A stretch of 64,000 nt of DNA from Choristoneura fumiferana (GCF_025370935.1 NC_133472.1:45329951-45393950), one strand, 5' to 3'; counted from the first letter of the stretch, positions 1-10,345 are shown. The notes: generated by a model from the sequence alone, not told the origin. Program-made: numbers and translations.

Positions 1-160
1 GAACACGAATGAAAGAACAACATAACTCTTTCCCTCGTTTTAAGCTTGTGTTAAAAATAACTAGGGTAGAATAACAATAAGATGGCGGGGCGATCGGAGG
101 CTGTATCGTCTAACGTCTCCGACGCTTGCGATCGCAATAAAATGACTTTTTTATTTATTC

Positions 161-427
161 TACTGGATGGCAAACGAGCAAGTGGGTCTCCTGATGGTAA
201 GAGATCACCACCGCCCATAAACATCTGCATCTCCAGGGGTATTGCAGATGCGTTGCCAATCTAGAGGCCTAAGATGGGATACCTCAAGTGCAAGTAATTT
301 CACCGGCTGTCTTACTCTCCACGCCGGAACACAACAGTGCAAGCACTGCTGCTTCACGGCAGGATTAGCGAGCAAGATGGTGGAAGCAATCCGAGCGGAC
401 TTTGCACAAGGTCCTACCACCTGCAAA
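161..427 (+). mobile_element. Dispersed retroposon, family A, full-length copy
   Basis: Begins ACTGGATGGCAAACGAG and ends with CCTACCACCTGCAAA. Seven other copies occur at 3084, 5067, 10346, 25321, 30036, 38264 and 42873, in both orientations. Several copies are preceded by a T-rich stretch. No box A/B promoter was identified. The open frames it creates on either strand recur with the repeat and are not genes. Class (SINE or LINE 3' end) is uncertain. Confidence 0.75.
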
Positions 428-489
428 ATTGCACCGTAGGATCTTTTAGGGAAGGCTTGAGTGAGAAGAATGTGGCTTGCACCTTCTCC

Positions 490-815
490 TTAAATATTTG
501 AGAACATTCCTTTGTTTAATATGCTTATATATTATATGTATTATGGTCATATATATAGTAGTTTATTTATTTATATTGTAGTTTATGTATTATATTGTTT
601 AAAGCACTGTATAGTAGCTTCCATTATTTTAACTCTTAAACTCACCCTTTGTCGGACCCTAACGTATTGCTCCTCTCCTCTCATCCACTCAAAGGTTGAC
701 TGGTAGAGATCCCTTAAAGGGATAAGTCCGCCTTTGTACAAGTATCTTAAAGTTTGTCAGTTGTATTTTGTTAATTTTCTTTTGTACAATAAAGAGTTTA
801 CATACATACATACAT
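490..815 (+). mobile_element. LINE 3' end with AATAAAG and (ACAT)n tail
   Basis: AT-rich tract followed by GATCCCTTAAAGGGATAA, then TTTTGTACAATAAAGAG and an ACATACATAC tail at the 3' end. This layout (short 3' UTR ending in a simple repeat) is typical of insect non-LTR retrotransposon ends. A related TTTTGTACAATAAAGAGAAC end lies near 60391. No reverse transcriptase frame survives. Confidence 0.45.
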
Positions 816-1250
816 TGCACCTGCAAGATTGTAACTCGAAATTGTCAAAAAGTGAGTTACGATGATGTTCCTTGCAGGTGTCGATATTCGTCAATCCGAT
901 CCGAAGTGAATAACAAATAGATAATGGACTGAACTGACGCCAAAATTAACGTGTAACCTGAGTCTACGTAGAATAAATCGACCTCTGGCGACGTTACGTC
1001 GCCGTTATTTTCCTGCCAATAGTTATTCTGGCTGCAACCGCCATCCATGTCAGTGGAAGCCGAGTCATTAATAGCGGTAGTCTTTTACAATTGTTACCTT
1101 CGATTGGACACTTTCAATTCTGTTCAGGATTAAGTTTACACCGGTCAGCCTTCCCATGTTTGTATTTACAGAAACCTCGCTTCGCTGAGCTGTTAAATCT
1201 TATAGACCTTAAAACTCACGCGCGGTTGCTGAACTAAAGGACAGAACTAG
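816..1250. other. Unassigned sequence
   Basis: No gene, RNA or repeat could be supported here. A minus-strand frame of 63 codons at 857-1048 has no recognisable motif. Confidence 0.5.
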
Positions 1251-1394
1251 TTAAGTCAACGCTTTCATTGTCACCTGACTTCCACAGGTGCCACCGACGC
1301 ACATGTGCGTTCAAAATGTATGAATAATTATGACAGCGGCACTGGGCGAAGTTCCGAAAACGCATATGTGCGTCGGTGGCAGTGAATGCGTTAA
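1251..1394 (+). mobile_element. TTAA-bounded MITE, family K
   Basis: Bounded by TTAA at both ends, with GCAGTGAATGCGTTAA at the right. The interior carries inverted CGACGCACATGTGCG and CGCATATGTGCGTCG blocks around TATGAATAATTATGACAG. Sister copies are at 4793-4926 (opposite orientation), 43326-43441 (decayed) and 43809-43938. TTAA ends suggest a piggyBac-type target, which is inference. Confidence 0.65.
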
Positions 1395-1470
1395 ATCCAA
1401 TTAAATAAATCGCTCACTTTTCACCAATAATGTGCGAGGACGTGTTGCGGTCGCGAGGGATGTTTTTTTC

Positions 1471-1640
1471 GAAAATACAAACTGAGACATGGATGCATAG
1501 AAAAACCAGAAAAGAGACCAGCACTGGGAATCGAACCCAGTTCCTCAGCAATCCGTGCTGCGTGCTGTAACCCCTACACCACTGCTGGACAGGAATCTGA
1601 ACACGAATTTTTCCTATGCATACATATCTCACGTTGCTTA
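1471..1640 (-). mobile_element. tRNA-derived SINE, family D
   Basis: Read on the minus strand, a tRNA-like head: CCAGCAGTGGTGTAGGGGTT (A-box-like) and CTGGGTTCGATTCCCAGTG (B box and T arm). The anticodon loop would have C instead of the invariant U33, and the acceptor stem pairs poorly, so this is a SINE head and not a tRNA gene. Confidence 0.7.
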
Positions 1641-1756
1641 TTTCTACTTTGCTACTTAAGCAGCAGCACTAGCGACATCTATGTTTCGTCGACAGATGTC
1701 ACATTTTTTCGGAACTAACCCCTCACCCAGACAAGAGATGTCGCTACTAAGCAATC

Positions 1757-2012
1757 AAATTATGATTGGTTTTTAGGAGTCTTTTTGTAATTTTTTATTT
1801 CAACTCCAAATTTGTTACTTTTACGGGTATTCCGTGAAACCATATTGAAAACACAAACTGAGACATGGATGCACAGAAAAACCAGAAAAAGAGAGCAGCA
1901 CTGGGAATCGAACCCAGGTCCTCAGCAATCCGTGCTGCGTGCTATAACCCCTACACCACTGCTGGATAGGAATCTAGACACGATTTTTTCCTAAGCATAC
2001 ATATCTCAGGTT
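1757..2012 (-). mobile_element. tRNA-derived SINE, family D, with flanking body
   Basis: Second copy of the same head (ACTGGGAATCGAACCCAG on plus), here preceded by GATTGGTTTTTAGGAGTCTT and ACTTTTACGG. The same body is seen beside the heads near 48955 and 52349, so it belongs to the element. Confidence 0.7.
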
Positions 2013-2582
2013 GCTTATTTTTCACTAACGAGAAGCTCTTCATTTACACATCCTGGCACAGCACATCTCTGGTGGAAACAGCTGAGCGGAGCGAGGGGAG
2101 GTAAATGAAGCGTTTCTGGTCAATGAAAAACATATTCCTCGCAACACTTCCTCGCACATCTCTGGTGGAAACGCTGCTTAAAGACCGAGCGGAAAAAAAC
2201 CTACTGTGGTTAATTGCTATGTTACTGTGGAACAAAGTTCTGATGAAAGCCCGCCAGCCATGGCCATGGAAGCATTATAGAAAACAATGAGCAATCGCAA
2301 TTAAAACCGTGAACTTACCGGAGCGAAAAACGTACATTTCTATGCAACTCTCCGTCTACGTAGGGTTTGAACTGGCGCAAATGTACAAACAAGATGGTTC
2401 TACCCCCTTTCCTTTTTAAGCAGTGGGCTTTTTATAAGCTTTTATAATTCTTATATTCTTATATATGTAGTCATAGAAACAGTATCAATTTTAAGAACGG
2501 TGTTATTTGTCATTTAAATGCTTCGAAATTGCAAGCGCTTCTTGAGATACTCCATTTATTTCGGAGCGGCCCAGGTGATCAA
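2013..2582. other. Unassigned; contains a 19-bp direct repeat
   Basis: GCACATCTCTGGTGGAAAC occurs at 2061-2079 and again at 2154-2172, separated by AT-rich sequence. No gene is supported. The frames here are short and without known motifs. Confidence 0.5.
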
Positions 2583-2905
2583 AAGTCAAAGTCAAAATAT
2601 CTTTATTCAATTTAGATTATAACAAGCACTTACGAATGTCAATGTAGTGGTAGTGTGTAGGACAAACACCCGCAAGGGATCCTGCTTCATAGGTAAACGG
2701 GGCATAATATATTGTAGAACATACAATTTTCAAGGGGGGGGAGGCAGCTGCCCTCAACTGCCCCCCCTGCGTACGCCCATGGACCACCGTTTCGGAAAAA
2801 CCTCTGTTGAGAAGCATCCGGCAAGAAACCCAACGAGGTATTTTTTTAACAGATTTACAATATTATTAAATGATGTCTATATACATCACAAGTATTTAAC
2901 ACAAC
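2583..2905 (-). mobile_element. CR1/Jockey-like LINE 3' end
   Basis: On minus it reads TATATACCTCGTTGGGTTTCTTGCC-like sequence with GAGGTTTTTCCGAAACGG and ends in a GACTTTGACTTT tail. The same words occur on plus at 18775-18985. A G-run/C-run insertion near 2730-2768 interrupts it. Confidence 0.6.
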
Positions 2906-3083
2906 TTTATTTTTAACGCAAAAATATCGATACAAAACTTAAATAGAGTGCGTGTTCCGAATATTTATGACCACCTTGGCTGCTCCGAAATATTTGGTGG
3001 CGACTGTACAAGGATAATTGTACCTGTATTGAGGTATTGTAAGCACCTGTTTCTACTTAATTGTTTTCATTTATACAAACATT

Positions 3084-3310
3084 GCCGGTGGTAGGACCTC
3101 GTGCAAGGTCCGCCCGGATTGCTACCACCATCTTGCTCGCTAATCCTGCCGTGAAGCAGCAGTGCTTGCACTGTTGTGTTTCGGCGTGGAGAGTAAGACA
3201 GCCGGTGTAATTACTGGCACTTGAGGTATCCCATCTTAGGCCTGTAGGTTGGCAACGCATCTGCAATACCCTGGTCTGCAATACCACTTGCTCGTTTGCC
3301 ATCCAGTCGA
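3084..3310 (-). mobile_element. Family A retroposon
   Basis: Reverse copy of the element at 161-427, carrying the same CACGGCAGGATTAGCGAGCA and ACCTTGCAC blocks on minus. It is shortened in the GGTATTGCAG region. Confidence 0.75.
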
Positions 3311-3386
3311 ATAAAACAAAACTTATTACAATAAATTCATAGACACGTCGGCCGCATTCGGAAGTAGTCGTGTGTTTCGATTTTTA

Positions 3387-3804
3387 ACCCCCGACGCAAA
3401 AGAGGGGTGTTATAAGTTTGACCGCTATGTGTGTCTGACACAGACACAGACTGTCTTCCTGTGGCACCGTAGCTCTTAAACGGGTGGACCGATTTGAATG
3501 CGGTTTTTTATTTGAAAGCAGGTTTCTTAGACATGTTTTATCAAAATTGGTTTAGCCGTTTTTGAGATATTGAACTTCGAAGTGTCAAAGTCGATGGTTT
3601 TCCAACTTTTCGTTGGTTAGGTTAGGTTATTCACGATGGGAACGGTTTATTCACACAGCTGATATGATTACGCTAATGTAAAAGTCAATAAAAAAACCCG
3701 CATTCAAATAGGTCCACCCGTTTAAGAGCTACGGTGCCACAGACAGACACACAGACACACATAGCGGTCAAACTTATAACACCCCTCTTTTTCGTCGGGG
3801 GTTA
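3387..3804. mobile_element. Foldback element, family E, with both arms
   Basis: Starts TTAACCCCCGACGCAAAAGA and ends TTTTTCGTCGGGGGTTAA. Long inverted arms contain CACCGTAGCTCTTAAACGGG and its complement. The middle holds GGTTAGGTTAGGTTATTC. This is the most complete copy. Other copies show only one arm. Confidence 0.75.
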
Positions 3805-3999
3805 ATAAAAGAAACAATAACTACCTACATCCTAATCGTTGATTTTTTCAAATAACGAATATTGATTTAAGCGGCAATCACAATGAGTCGTTCGCCGCAT
3901 GCTGCTTGCTGCAAAGTGTAAAGAACACGGTAGTCGGCCGCATTCGGCGAGCGACATCTGCCACCGCCTAAATATGGCCGCCGCAGTAGACGGACAGAC

Positions 4000-4399
4000 T
4001 AAGGCAGTTGTCTCACCGCCAGCGAGGAAACGATTGGCTATCGACTATTTTCTCGCTCAAGAAACGAACAAAATATATAAGATCCTGTGTGAGTAAAAAA
4101 GACACATATATTAATAGTTGATCGCTGGCAGTTCACAGTGCCGGCGAGAACTCGCGCTTACATCTTTTGTCGCAGCGACAAGAGCTATAAAACTCGCTGA
4201 GCTATAGATACTCGCTCAGCGATGTCAGCTTGGCGGCCGCCCCGCACGAGCGAGTCGAGTGGAGCGAGTAATCGCCCGTCGCACGCGAACACTCGCTTAC
4301 AGCCGAGCGACAAAACTATACTCGCTTCTCGCTGCTCGCCCACTAGTTACTCGCTCTACTCGCTTCTCGCTCATCGTCGGCGGTGGGACAAGTGCCTAA
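4000..4399 (+). mobile_element. MITE family F (AGGCACTTGTC ends)
   Basis: Terminal inverted repeats AAGGCAGTTGTCTCACCGCC and GGCGGTGGGACAAGTGCCTA. The interior is studded with ACTCGCT/AGCGAGT words. Copies are at 9372, 14973, 23370, 34342 and 35194. Superfamily not assigned. Confidence 0.75.
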
Positions 4400-4792
4400 T
4401 GTAAAGGCGACGGTCGTTCGCCGCGGTAGTTTGAAACAAATTCGGCGACCGCATTAGGTGAACGACGCAGTGTAATTGCCACTTAACAGTGGAAACTTCG
4501 CAATTATTTGTCCCAAATCAGCAAGACAATCGTGAAGTTATACCTACACCAAATTTATCTGTCGTTATATAATAACCACAGTCGTCGACTGAGTCGCGGC
4601 CGCAATACAACAACTGATTGTTTAATAGACTAAGTTTAGTATTGACATACTCCGGCCGCGTCATGTCAATTAATAATTTTGAATCACAGAGTAATTGCAA
4701 ATTGCGTTCTTCCGCACCCAATCAGGCCGCGTAGTGGACGTAGCGGAGCGGGGAGCGTGTTCTCTGCTGGCCACTCTTTACCGGCCTGGTTT

Positions 4793-4926
4793 TTAACGCA
4801 TTCACTGCCGCCGACGCACATATGCGTTTTCGGAACTTCGCCCAGTGCCGCTGTCATAATTATTCATACATTTTGAACGCACATGTGCGTCGGCGGCACC
4901 TGTGTGTAAGTCAGTGAATCCGTTAA
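4793..4926 (-). mobile_element. TTAA-bounded MITE, family K
   Basis: Best preserved K copy: TTAACGCATTCACTGCC at left and CAGTGAATCCGTTAA at right form terminal inverted repeats of about 15 bp, with TTAA at each end. Length is 134 bp. Confidence 0.75.
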
Positions 4927-5066
4927 GCAAAATTTCTATTCGCGTTTTTGTCCAAATGTAATCGACACAGAAACATAAGGCTTAGGTTACGTTAAGTTTG
5001 CATCGGCCCGAAGGGTCAAAACCACACAAAAGCTGTTCATAAATCTTTTTTTTTTTTTTTTTATTT

Positions 5067-5334
5067 GACTGGATGGCAAACGAGCAAATGCGTCTCCTGA
5101 TGGTAAGAGAACACCACCGCCCATAAACATTTGCAACACCAGGGGTATTGCAGACGCGTTGCCAACCTAGAGGCCTAAGATGGGATACCTCACGTGCCAG
5201 TAATTTCACCGGCTGTCTTACACTCCACGCCGAAACACAACAGTGCAAGCACTGCTGCTTCACGGCAGGATTAGCGAGCAAGATGGTGGTAGCAATCCGG
5301 GCGGACCTTGCACAAGGTCCTACCACCTGCAAAA
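5067..5334 (+). mobile_element. Family A retroposon
   Basis: Full-length copy preceded by a run of T at about 5046-5062. Same boundaries as the copy at 161-427. Confidence 0.8.
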
Positions 5335-5445
5335 TGTCTTCTAAAAAAAATAATCTGTTTCTAAAATCGCGAATGGAAAATTGCCTACTAGCAAAAATAA
5401 CGAATTTGGGGAAACGATCTAACCAGGCTTTTGAACGCTACCTGC

Positions 5446-5660
5446 GCAAGAGGGGTCTTATAAGTTTGACAGCAATGTCGGTCGCGTATTAGCGCAGCTC
5501 TCAAACGAATCCACCGATTTCTATGCGGTTTTTTTCACTCGAAAGTGAGTTTCTTTGCGGTGGTCTAATAAAAATTGCTTCAGCTGTTTTTGAGAAAGTG
5601 AACTTTGAAATGACAATGTGGGGGTCAACTTTTTTAAGTTGGTTTGGTTATATGAAAAGG
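5446..5660 (+). mobile_element. Decayed family E copy
   Basis: Recognisable by AGAGGGGTCTTATAAGTTTGAC, then ATGCGGTTTTTTT, TTTTTGAGAAAGTGAACTTT and AAGTTGGTTTGGTTA in the order of family E, but with many substitutions. Confidence 0.5.
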
Positions 5661-5735
5661 GTAAGTGGTTAACAAGCTTCGTATTAAACACTCTGGGAGT
5701 GAGCGGATTCCGAAGTTAGGAGCGCAAGGCCTGCA

Positions 5736-5863
5736 GGGCTACTAAGAAATTCGAAAATAGCAGTTCGTATCTTGCCGTCCCGCTGACGCCTATATCATTT
5801 AATACGAGTGAGAGGGACGGTACGATACGAACTTCGATTTTCGAATTTCGTCGTAGTCCCAGA
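5736..5863. mobile_element. Foldback MITE, family S
   Basis: GAAATTCGAAAATAGCAGTT near the left end pairs with AACTTCGATTTTCGAATTTC near the right, around TTGCCGTCCCGC and GAGAGGGACGG. A sister copy lies at 28100-28222. Confidence 0.6.
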
Positions 5864-5969
5864 GTGGGACGGCAACACAATTAGTTCAAGTTAGATTGGC
5901 TCCGTCCGCGCATCCCCATGCGGCCTCCGCCATCATGGCAGGGGAGCTTGCAGTCGACTTGGATACATA

Positions 5970-6520
5970 AATGATTTTTCTCAAAAATGTCCGTAAAAGT
6001 TGTCATTATTCTTTACATATCAGAAAGTGAAGTGCATATTTTATGGTCAGCGACAAATTAAAAAGTTGAAAAGATTGCAGGCGCGCTAGCTCGACAATAA
6101 TGAATTAGCGCGCCTGCAATCAGTCACAACTTTTTTTAAAAGTTAAAAAGGCCATGGAAATGTTGGCACAAGTCGTATACGGCCAAATCTAATGGGCGGT
6201 ATCAGATATTTTGTTGGAACTTCGGACTTTTTTTATTGGGTCTGAAACAGCTTGTGGTGTTTTCGGTGGAAAAATACACCTGCAATTTATTATTAATAAA
6301 AATAGGCGGGAAAGCATAAGAAAAATAATTGGAATAAAATTAAATTTTATTATATATTTTGAGAAAAAGTTCATTCTATTTCAGAATTATTCACCATTTT
6401 TGAGAAAAGCTTTATATTAGTCTCGGCTGGAATAGCAATTGCTGGCTTCGTTTTAGACTCGCAAGCTACTCATACTCAGCCAGCAATTGGCTACTTCCAG
6501 CCACGACAATAATCTACTAT
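5970..6520 (+). mobile_element. Hairpin-rich element, family J
   Basis: About 550 bp. Contains a 16-bp-arm hairpin GATTGCAGGCGCGCTA / TAGCGCGCCTGCAATC at 6073-6121 and a second hairpin near the other end built on AATTGCTGGCT / AGCCAGCAATT. Copies are at 37530-38088 and 39700-40670. No terminal inverted repeats are visible. A Helitron-like nature is possible but unproven. Confidence 0.65.
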
Positions 6521-6792
6521 AAAAATAAACGTACGTGTGGTAAACGGCATGAAAGTAGAACCATAAATTATATTATCTAGGTATTCTTTTTCTCATATTT
6601 GTCTCAAACGAGCAAGTGGGAAATATGATTTTACTTCCGAACCGTCTTAGTAGACCAAATCATTGCCAATCTCTAGTGTAGTATCAATCTAAGTGAAAAT
6701 AAATGCATGCTCTATTTTTTTAAACATTTATTTAACAAAAAAGTTATTTTTTTACTTTTTGAATACCTACCTAAGTATTATGATAAACAAAA

Positions 6793-6870
6793 AAACTTTC
6801 AAGTCGATCCCATTAACCGTTGAGGAGTTCCGTCCTGCTGAGACGATCCTGGCCGGACCACCAGATTAAC
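6793..6870 (-). mobile_element. Fragment of repeat family V
   Basis: AACTTTCAAGTCGATCCCAT and GATCCTGGCCGGACCACCA match, in reverse, the element seen on plus at 19249-19515 and 30467-30735. Confidence 0.55.
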
Positions 6871-6960
6871 ATAAATATGTCAAATTTTCTAGTCAATCCG
6901 ACCACTGGAAATGGGTCAAATTCAACTTGAAAGATTTGACCCGTACATACATACACACAT

Positions 6961-7265
6961 GAAGCCGTGGTGGCCTAGTGGTTTGACCTATCGCCTCTCA
7001 AGCAGAGGGTCGTGGGTTCAAACCCCGGCTTGCACCTCTGAGTTTTTCGAAATTCATGTGCGGAATTACATTTGAAATTTACCACGAGCTTTGCGGTGAA
7101 GGAAAACATCGTGAGGAAACCTGCTCACCCCCGCGAAGCAATTCATGGTGCGTGTGAAGTTCCCAATCCGCACTGGGCCCGCGTGGGAACTATGGCCCTA
7201 GCCCTCTTGTTCTGAGAGGAGGCCTGTGCCCAGCAGTGGGACGTATATAGGCTGGGATGATGACA
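6961..7265 (+). mobile_element. tRNA-derived SINE, family B
   Basis: Head AAGCCGTGGTGGCCTAGTGG (A box) and GTGGGTTCAAACCCCGGCTT (B box/T arm), followed by a body with TCGTGAGGAAACCTGC and ending CAGCAGTGGGACGTATATAG, GATGATGAC and an (ACAT)n tail. Copies are at 11992, 18201, 19673 and 23961. The loop in place of an anticodon loop is too short for a functional tRNA. Confidence 0.8.
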
Positions 7266-7484
7266 TACACACATACAAACATACATACATTGCCAGTTAA
7301 ACAAAAGCTTGTAATATATATGCGACCTCTATGTAAAACATCATAATCATGCAATATGGATGCCACTGAAAACCAGCGTTGCGGCTTGCCACAACAAGAC
7401 GCTGAGTGGCGCCCAAATTATTTGCATCGTATGTTACTCGTATTTAGTAAAATAAGTATATGATGATTTTTTTCTTTTTTTTTT

Positions 7485-7725
7485 ATGTAGCCTGTATTAT
7501 GTCCCACTGCTGGGCAAAGGCCTCCCCTTTTCTCCGCCACTCTTCCCTGTCCTAGGCATGCACCTGCCAATCGAGCTGAAAAGCGCTCAGGTCGTCCCGC
7601 CATCTCCTCTTGGGTCTGCCTCTGCTCCTATGCCCATCCCTCGGATCCCATTCGGTTACGATCCGTGCCCATCGGTCCGGGTGCATGCGGCAGACATGTC
7701 CGGCCCAGTCCCACTTCAGCTTGAT
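7485..7725 (-). pseudogene. RTE-like LINE, C-terminal ORF remnant
   Basis: Minus-strand translation gives LKWDWAGHVCRMHPDRWA, then RRRGRPKRRWRDDLSAF and EEWRRKGEAFAQQWD. This is the RTE-type reverse transcriptase C-terminal tail (KWxWAGH, GRPxxRWxDDL, QQW). A stop interrupts the frame near 7557. It lies tail to tail with the next fragment. Confidence 0.65.
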
Positions 7726-7778
7726 ATGATGTTCATTTTCATTATTTTATTCCTTCTTTTGTACCTTTCAGCTAGTGT

Positions 7779-8215
7779 GTGTTCCAGTGTGTGTTGCCAG
7801 TGATGACATACGGATCTGAGACGTGGGCGCTAACGATGGGCCTCATGAGAAAACTCAAAGTCACTCAGAGGGCTATGCTCGGGGTTTCTCTGCGGGATAG
7901 AATTAGAAATGATGATATCCGCAGTAGAACTAAGGTTACCGACATAGCCCGAAGAATTGCGAAACTGAAGTGGCAGTGGGCGGGGAACATCACTCGCAGG
8001 ACTGATGGCCGATGGGGTCAGAAGGTTCTCGAATGGCGTCCGCGGACCGGGAGACGAGCTGTCGGTAGGCCTCCAACGAGATGGAGCGACGACCTGGTTA
8101 AGATCGCGGGATCGCGGTGGATGCGGAAAGCACAAGACCGGTCTGAGTGGAGAGCCTTGGGGGAGGCCTATGTCCAGCAGTGGACGTCTTTCGGCTGACA
8201 TGATGATGATGATGG
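7779..8215 (+). pseudogene. RTE-like LINE, C-terminal reverse transcriptase fragment
   Basis: An open frame of about 139 codons ends at 8198. Motifs in order: YGSETWALT (thumb/connector region), LGVSLRDRIRNDDIRSRT, RRIAKLKWQWAG, GRPPTRWSDDLVK and AYVQQWTSFG before the stop, then a short (ATG)n tail. This is the usual C-terminus and 3' end of insect RTE-clade LINEs. The catalytic RT and endonuclease domains are missing, so it is a dead 5'-truncated copy. Confidence 0.8.
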
Positions 8216-8269
8216 TATCTTTCAGCGTATCGAATATGTGTAAATAAATCCTCTTTCTCTCAAATAATA

Positions 8270-8610
8270 TACAGCGTGTTTTTTTGATACTACCTCAAAC
8301 TTTAAGGGCAGTTAGTGAAGACCCTAATAATCACACTTTATTATGTTTTAGTAAAAAATGTAGATTTATTATTTTTCTTACAAAATTAATTAGCACGCAA
8401 TGTATCACCACATGATACTATACTTTGTTTTTATTCAAAACGTCGCACTTGTTGACTTGACAGCTGATACAATGATGCTCGAAAAAAAATCAAACATTAA
8501 TTACGCTCTGGTGGTTAATTTTAAATTAACAATTTGTTTTGATATGGGCTCGCAGCACTTGAATCTTCGTCTGGTTACAGTTTGTGGTAGTATCAAAAAT
8601 ACGCGCTGTA
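8270..8610. mobile_element. MITE with TACAGCGTGT ends and TA target
   Basis: Left TACAGCGTGTTTTTTTGATA and right TATCAAAAATACGCGCTGTA form inverted ends, extending inward as CTACC/GGTAG. Flanked by TA on both sides (8268-8269 and 8611-8612), as in Tc1/mariner-type elements. The internal 87-codon frame at 8400-8663 crosses the border and has no motif. Confidence 0.65.
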
Positions 8611-8728
8611 TAGAAATATTTTTGACACACGCGCCCTTGCTATACCTATATTCCTGCAATTAGATAATCTGCGGCGCGGTTCGAGTTCACGACTCGTGAC
8701 GAGCGGAACAGCTTGTCCCAGATGTAGG

Positions 8729-8948
8729 TACCGTAAACTGCTTCAACTTTGCCCTCTGGCCCCAACATTGCCTGATTCGATTTAGAGCCGATAACTTAGC
8801 ACCCTTAATTTAGGTTTTAAAACTTTTATCCCCCCGTAATAATAATCTCCGTGTAGATAAAAGTTTAAAACCAAGTGCTAAGTCATCGACTCTTAATCAA
8901 CTCAGGCAATGTTCCCCAACAAAGGCAAAGTTGAAGCAGTTTGCGGTA
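8729..8948. mobile_element. Long-armed foldback MITE, family L
   Basis: 220 bp. TACCGTAAACTGCTTCAACT at left pairs with its complement at right (one changed base). Arms are about 100 bp with AACATTGCCTGA/TCAGGCAATGTT. An equal-length copy is at 48650-48869. Confidence 0.75.
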
Positions 8949-9080
8949 CCCCTAGTTGAACCCCAGAAGTACCAGCGTTTCTAGTGTTATAAGTTTAGCT
9001 ATCCTGATTGATAATTCTTTTTCTAAGTTTATTGTTTCAACTTGATACGATTGGACAACAAGGTAATCTTATTGGCCGCC

Positions 9081-9347
9081 ACACCACTGCTTAAAGAACG
9101 GTGACGGTACGGAATCGCAGTGACGCATTGTATGCGTACCGTTTTTAATGCATGCTCTCTTAACGGTGCGGAATTGCACTATTGGTAGAGGGTATGCGGT
9201 AAAAAACTGACGTTTACGGCACGTCACTGCGATTCCGCACCGTTGCGTATTTTGAGCAGCGGTGTGGAGGGCATGCGACAAAAACGGTGCGCATACGATG
9301 CGTCACTGCGATTCTGTACCGACTTCGTTTTTTAAGCAGCAGTGTGA
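9081..9347. mobile_element. Foldback element with repeated GCGTCACTGCGATTC words
   Basis: ACACCACTGCTTAAAGAACG pairs with the right end TTTAAGCAGCAGTGTG. GGTACGGAATCGCAGTGACG near 9105 reappears inverted near 9218-9243 and 9299-9322. Only one copy is seen in the window. Confidence 0.55.
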
Positions 9348-9371
9348 CCGTTCCTTAATATAGCGGAACCC

Positions 9372-9778
9372 TAAGGCAGTTGTCTCACCGCCGGCGAGGA
9401 AACGATTGGCTATCGACTATTTTGTCGCTCAAGAAACGAACAAAAGATATAAGATCCTGTGTGAGTAAAAGAGACAAATATATTAATACTTGATCGCTGG
9501 CTGTTCACACTGTCGGCGAGAACTCGCTCTTACATCTTTTGCCGCAGCGACAAGAGCTATAAAACTCGCTGAGCTATAGATACTCGCTCAGCGATGTAAG
9601 CTTGGCGGCCGCCCCGCACGAGCGAGTCGAGTGGAGCGAGTAATCGCCCGTCGCACGCGAACACTCGCTTACAGCCGAGCGACAAAACTACACTCGCTTC
9701 TCGCTGCTCGCCCACTCGTTTCTAGTTACTCGCTCTACTCGCTTCTCGCTCATCGTCGGCGGTGGGACAAGTGCTTAA
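9372..9778 (+). mobile_element. MITE family F
   Basis: Full-length copy: left AAGGCAGTTGTCTCACCGCC, right GGCGGTGGGACAAGTGCTTA. It contains at least nine ACTCGCT/AGCGAGT words in about 230 bp. Confidence 0.75.
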
Positions 9779-10345
9779 GTCTAAGACTAATAATTAATAG
9801 ACGATGATGATCACGAAACTTGTTAAAGGACCTTCGTCATTATAGTTTTCATTTCATCAAAGTACATTATGCGGCCCGAGCCCGCCCCAGGTGGTCAATA
9901 TAAATTGCAATAGAAATTTAAATAATGCTCCCCCCTTAATGCTAATACGTAACCCTCCTATGGGTTACCGGGCCACCAACTTATCAATTCCGGTGGTTGA
10001 ATCCAGAGCTAAACCAACAGAATGCGGAATCACACGGGTCGTTTCACAGTGACGCCGCTATCGGCGGCAAAGTTAAGTTTGCTGGGATAAACTATCCCGA
10101 AAGTACTTCTCCTTTCATAATGGCTGGGACATTTTGATTCTGACATTTTCACATCTTTAGGTTGTTAATCGTTGCTCTCCAGTGGGAATAATCTTCATTA
10201 TGAGCCGTGAGTCACCGGTACGAAACTGAACTTTAGCAAATTAAACGCAAACGAAAATTGGCCGAAGAACTAAGTCATCGACATATATGTAGGTTGAAAA
10301 ACATGCAAGTGGAAGTGGGAAGATAGAAGAACAATCTGCAACAAA
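9779..10345. other. Unassigned sequence
   Basis: Nothing recognisable. Moderately GC-rich patches near 9870 and 10010 give no motif-bearing frame. Confidence 0.5.

Noticed and set aside
1500..1595. tRNA gene on minus
   Set aside because: A and B boxes are good, but position 33 is C, the acceptor stem does not pair fully and the same head recurs with SINE sequence attached.
4982..5332. 116-codon minus frame and its recurring relatives (PCARSARIATTILLANPAVK) as a protein family
   Set aside because: The frame appears wherever family A is present, breaks differently in each copy, and the plus-strand frame is equally open.
6961..7035. tRNA gene on plus
   Set aside because: The anticodon arm closes on a 5-nt loop and the sequence continues as a family B SINE.
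8400..8663. 87-codon plus frame as a gene
   Set aside because: It overlaps the right end of a TA-flanked MITE and has no recognised domain.
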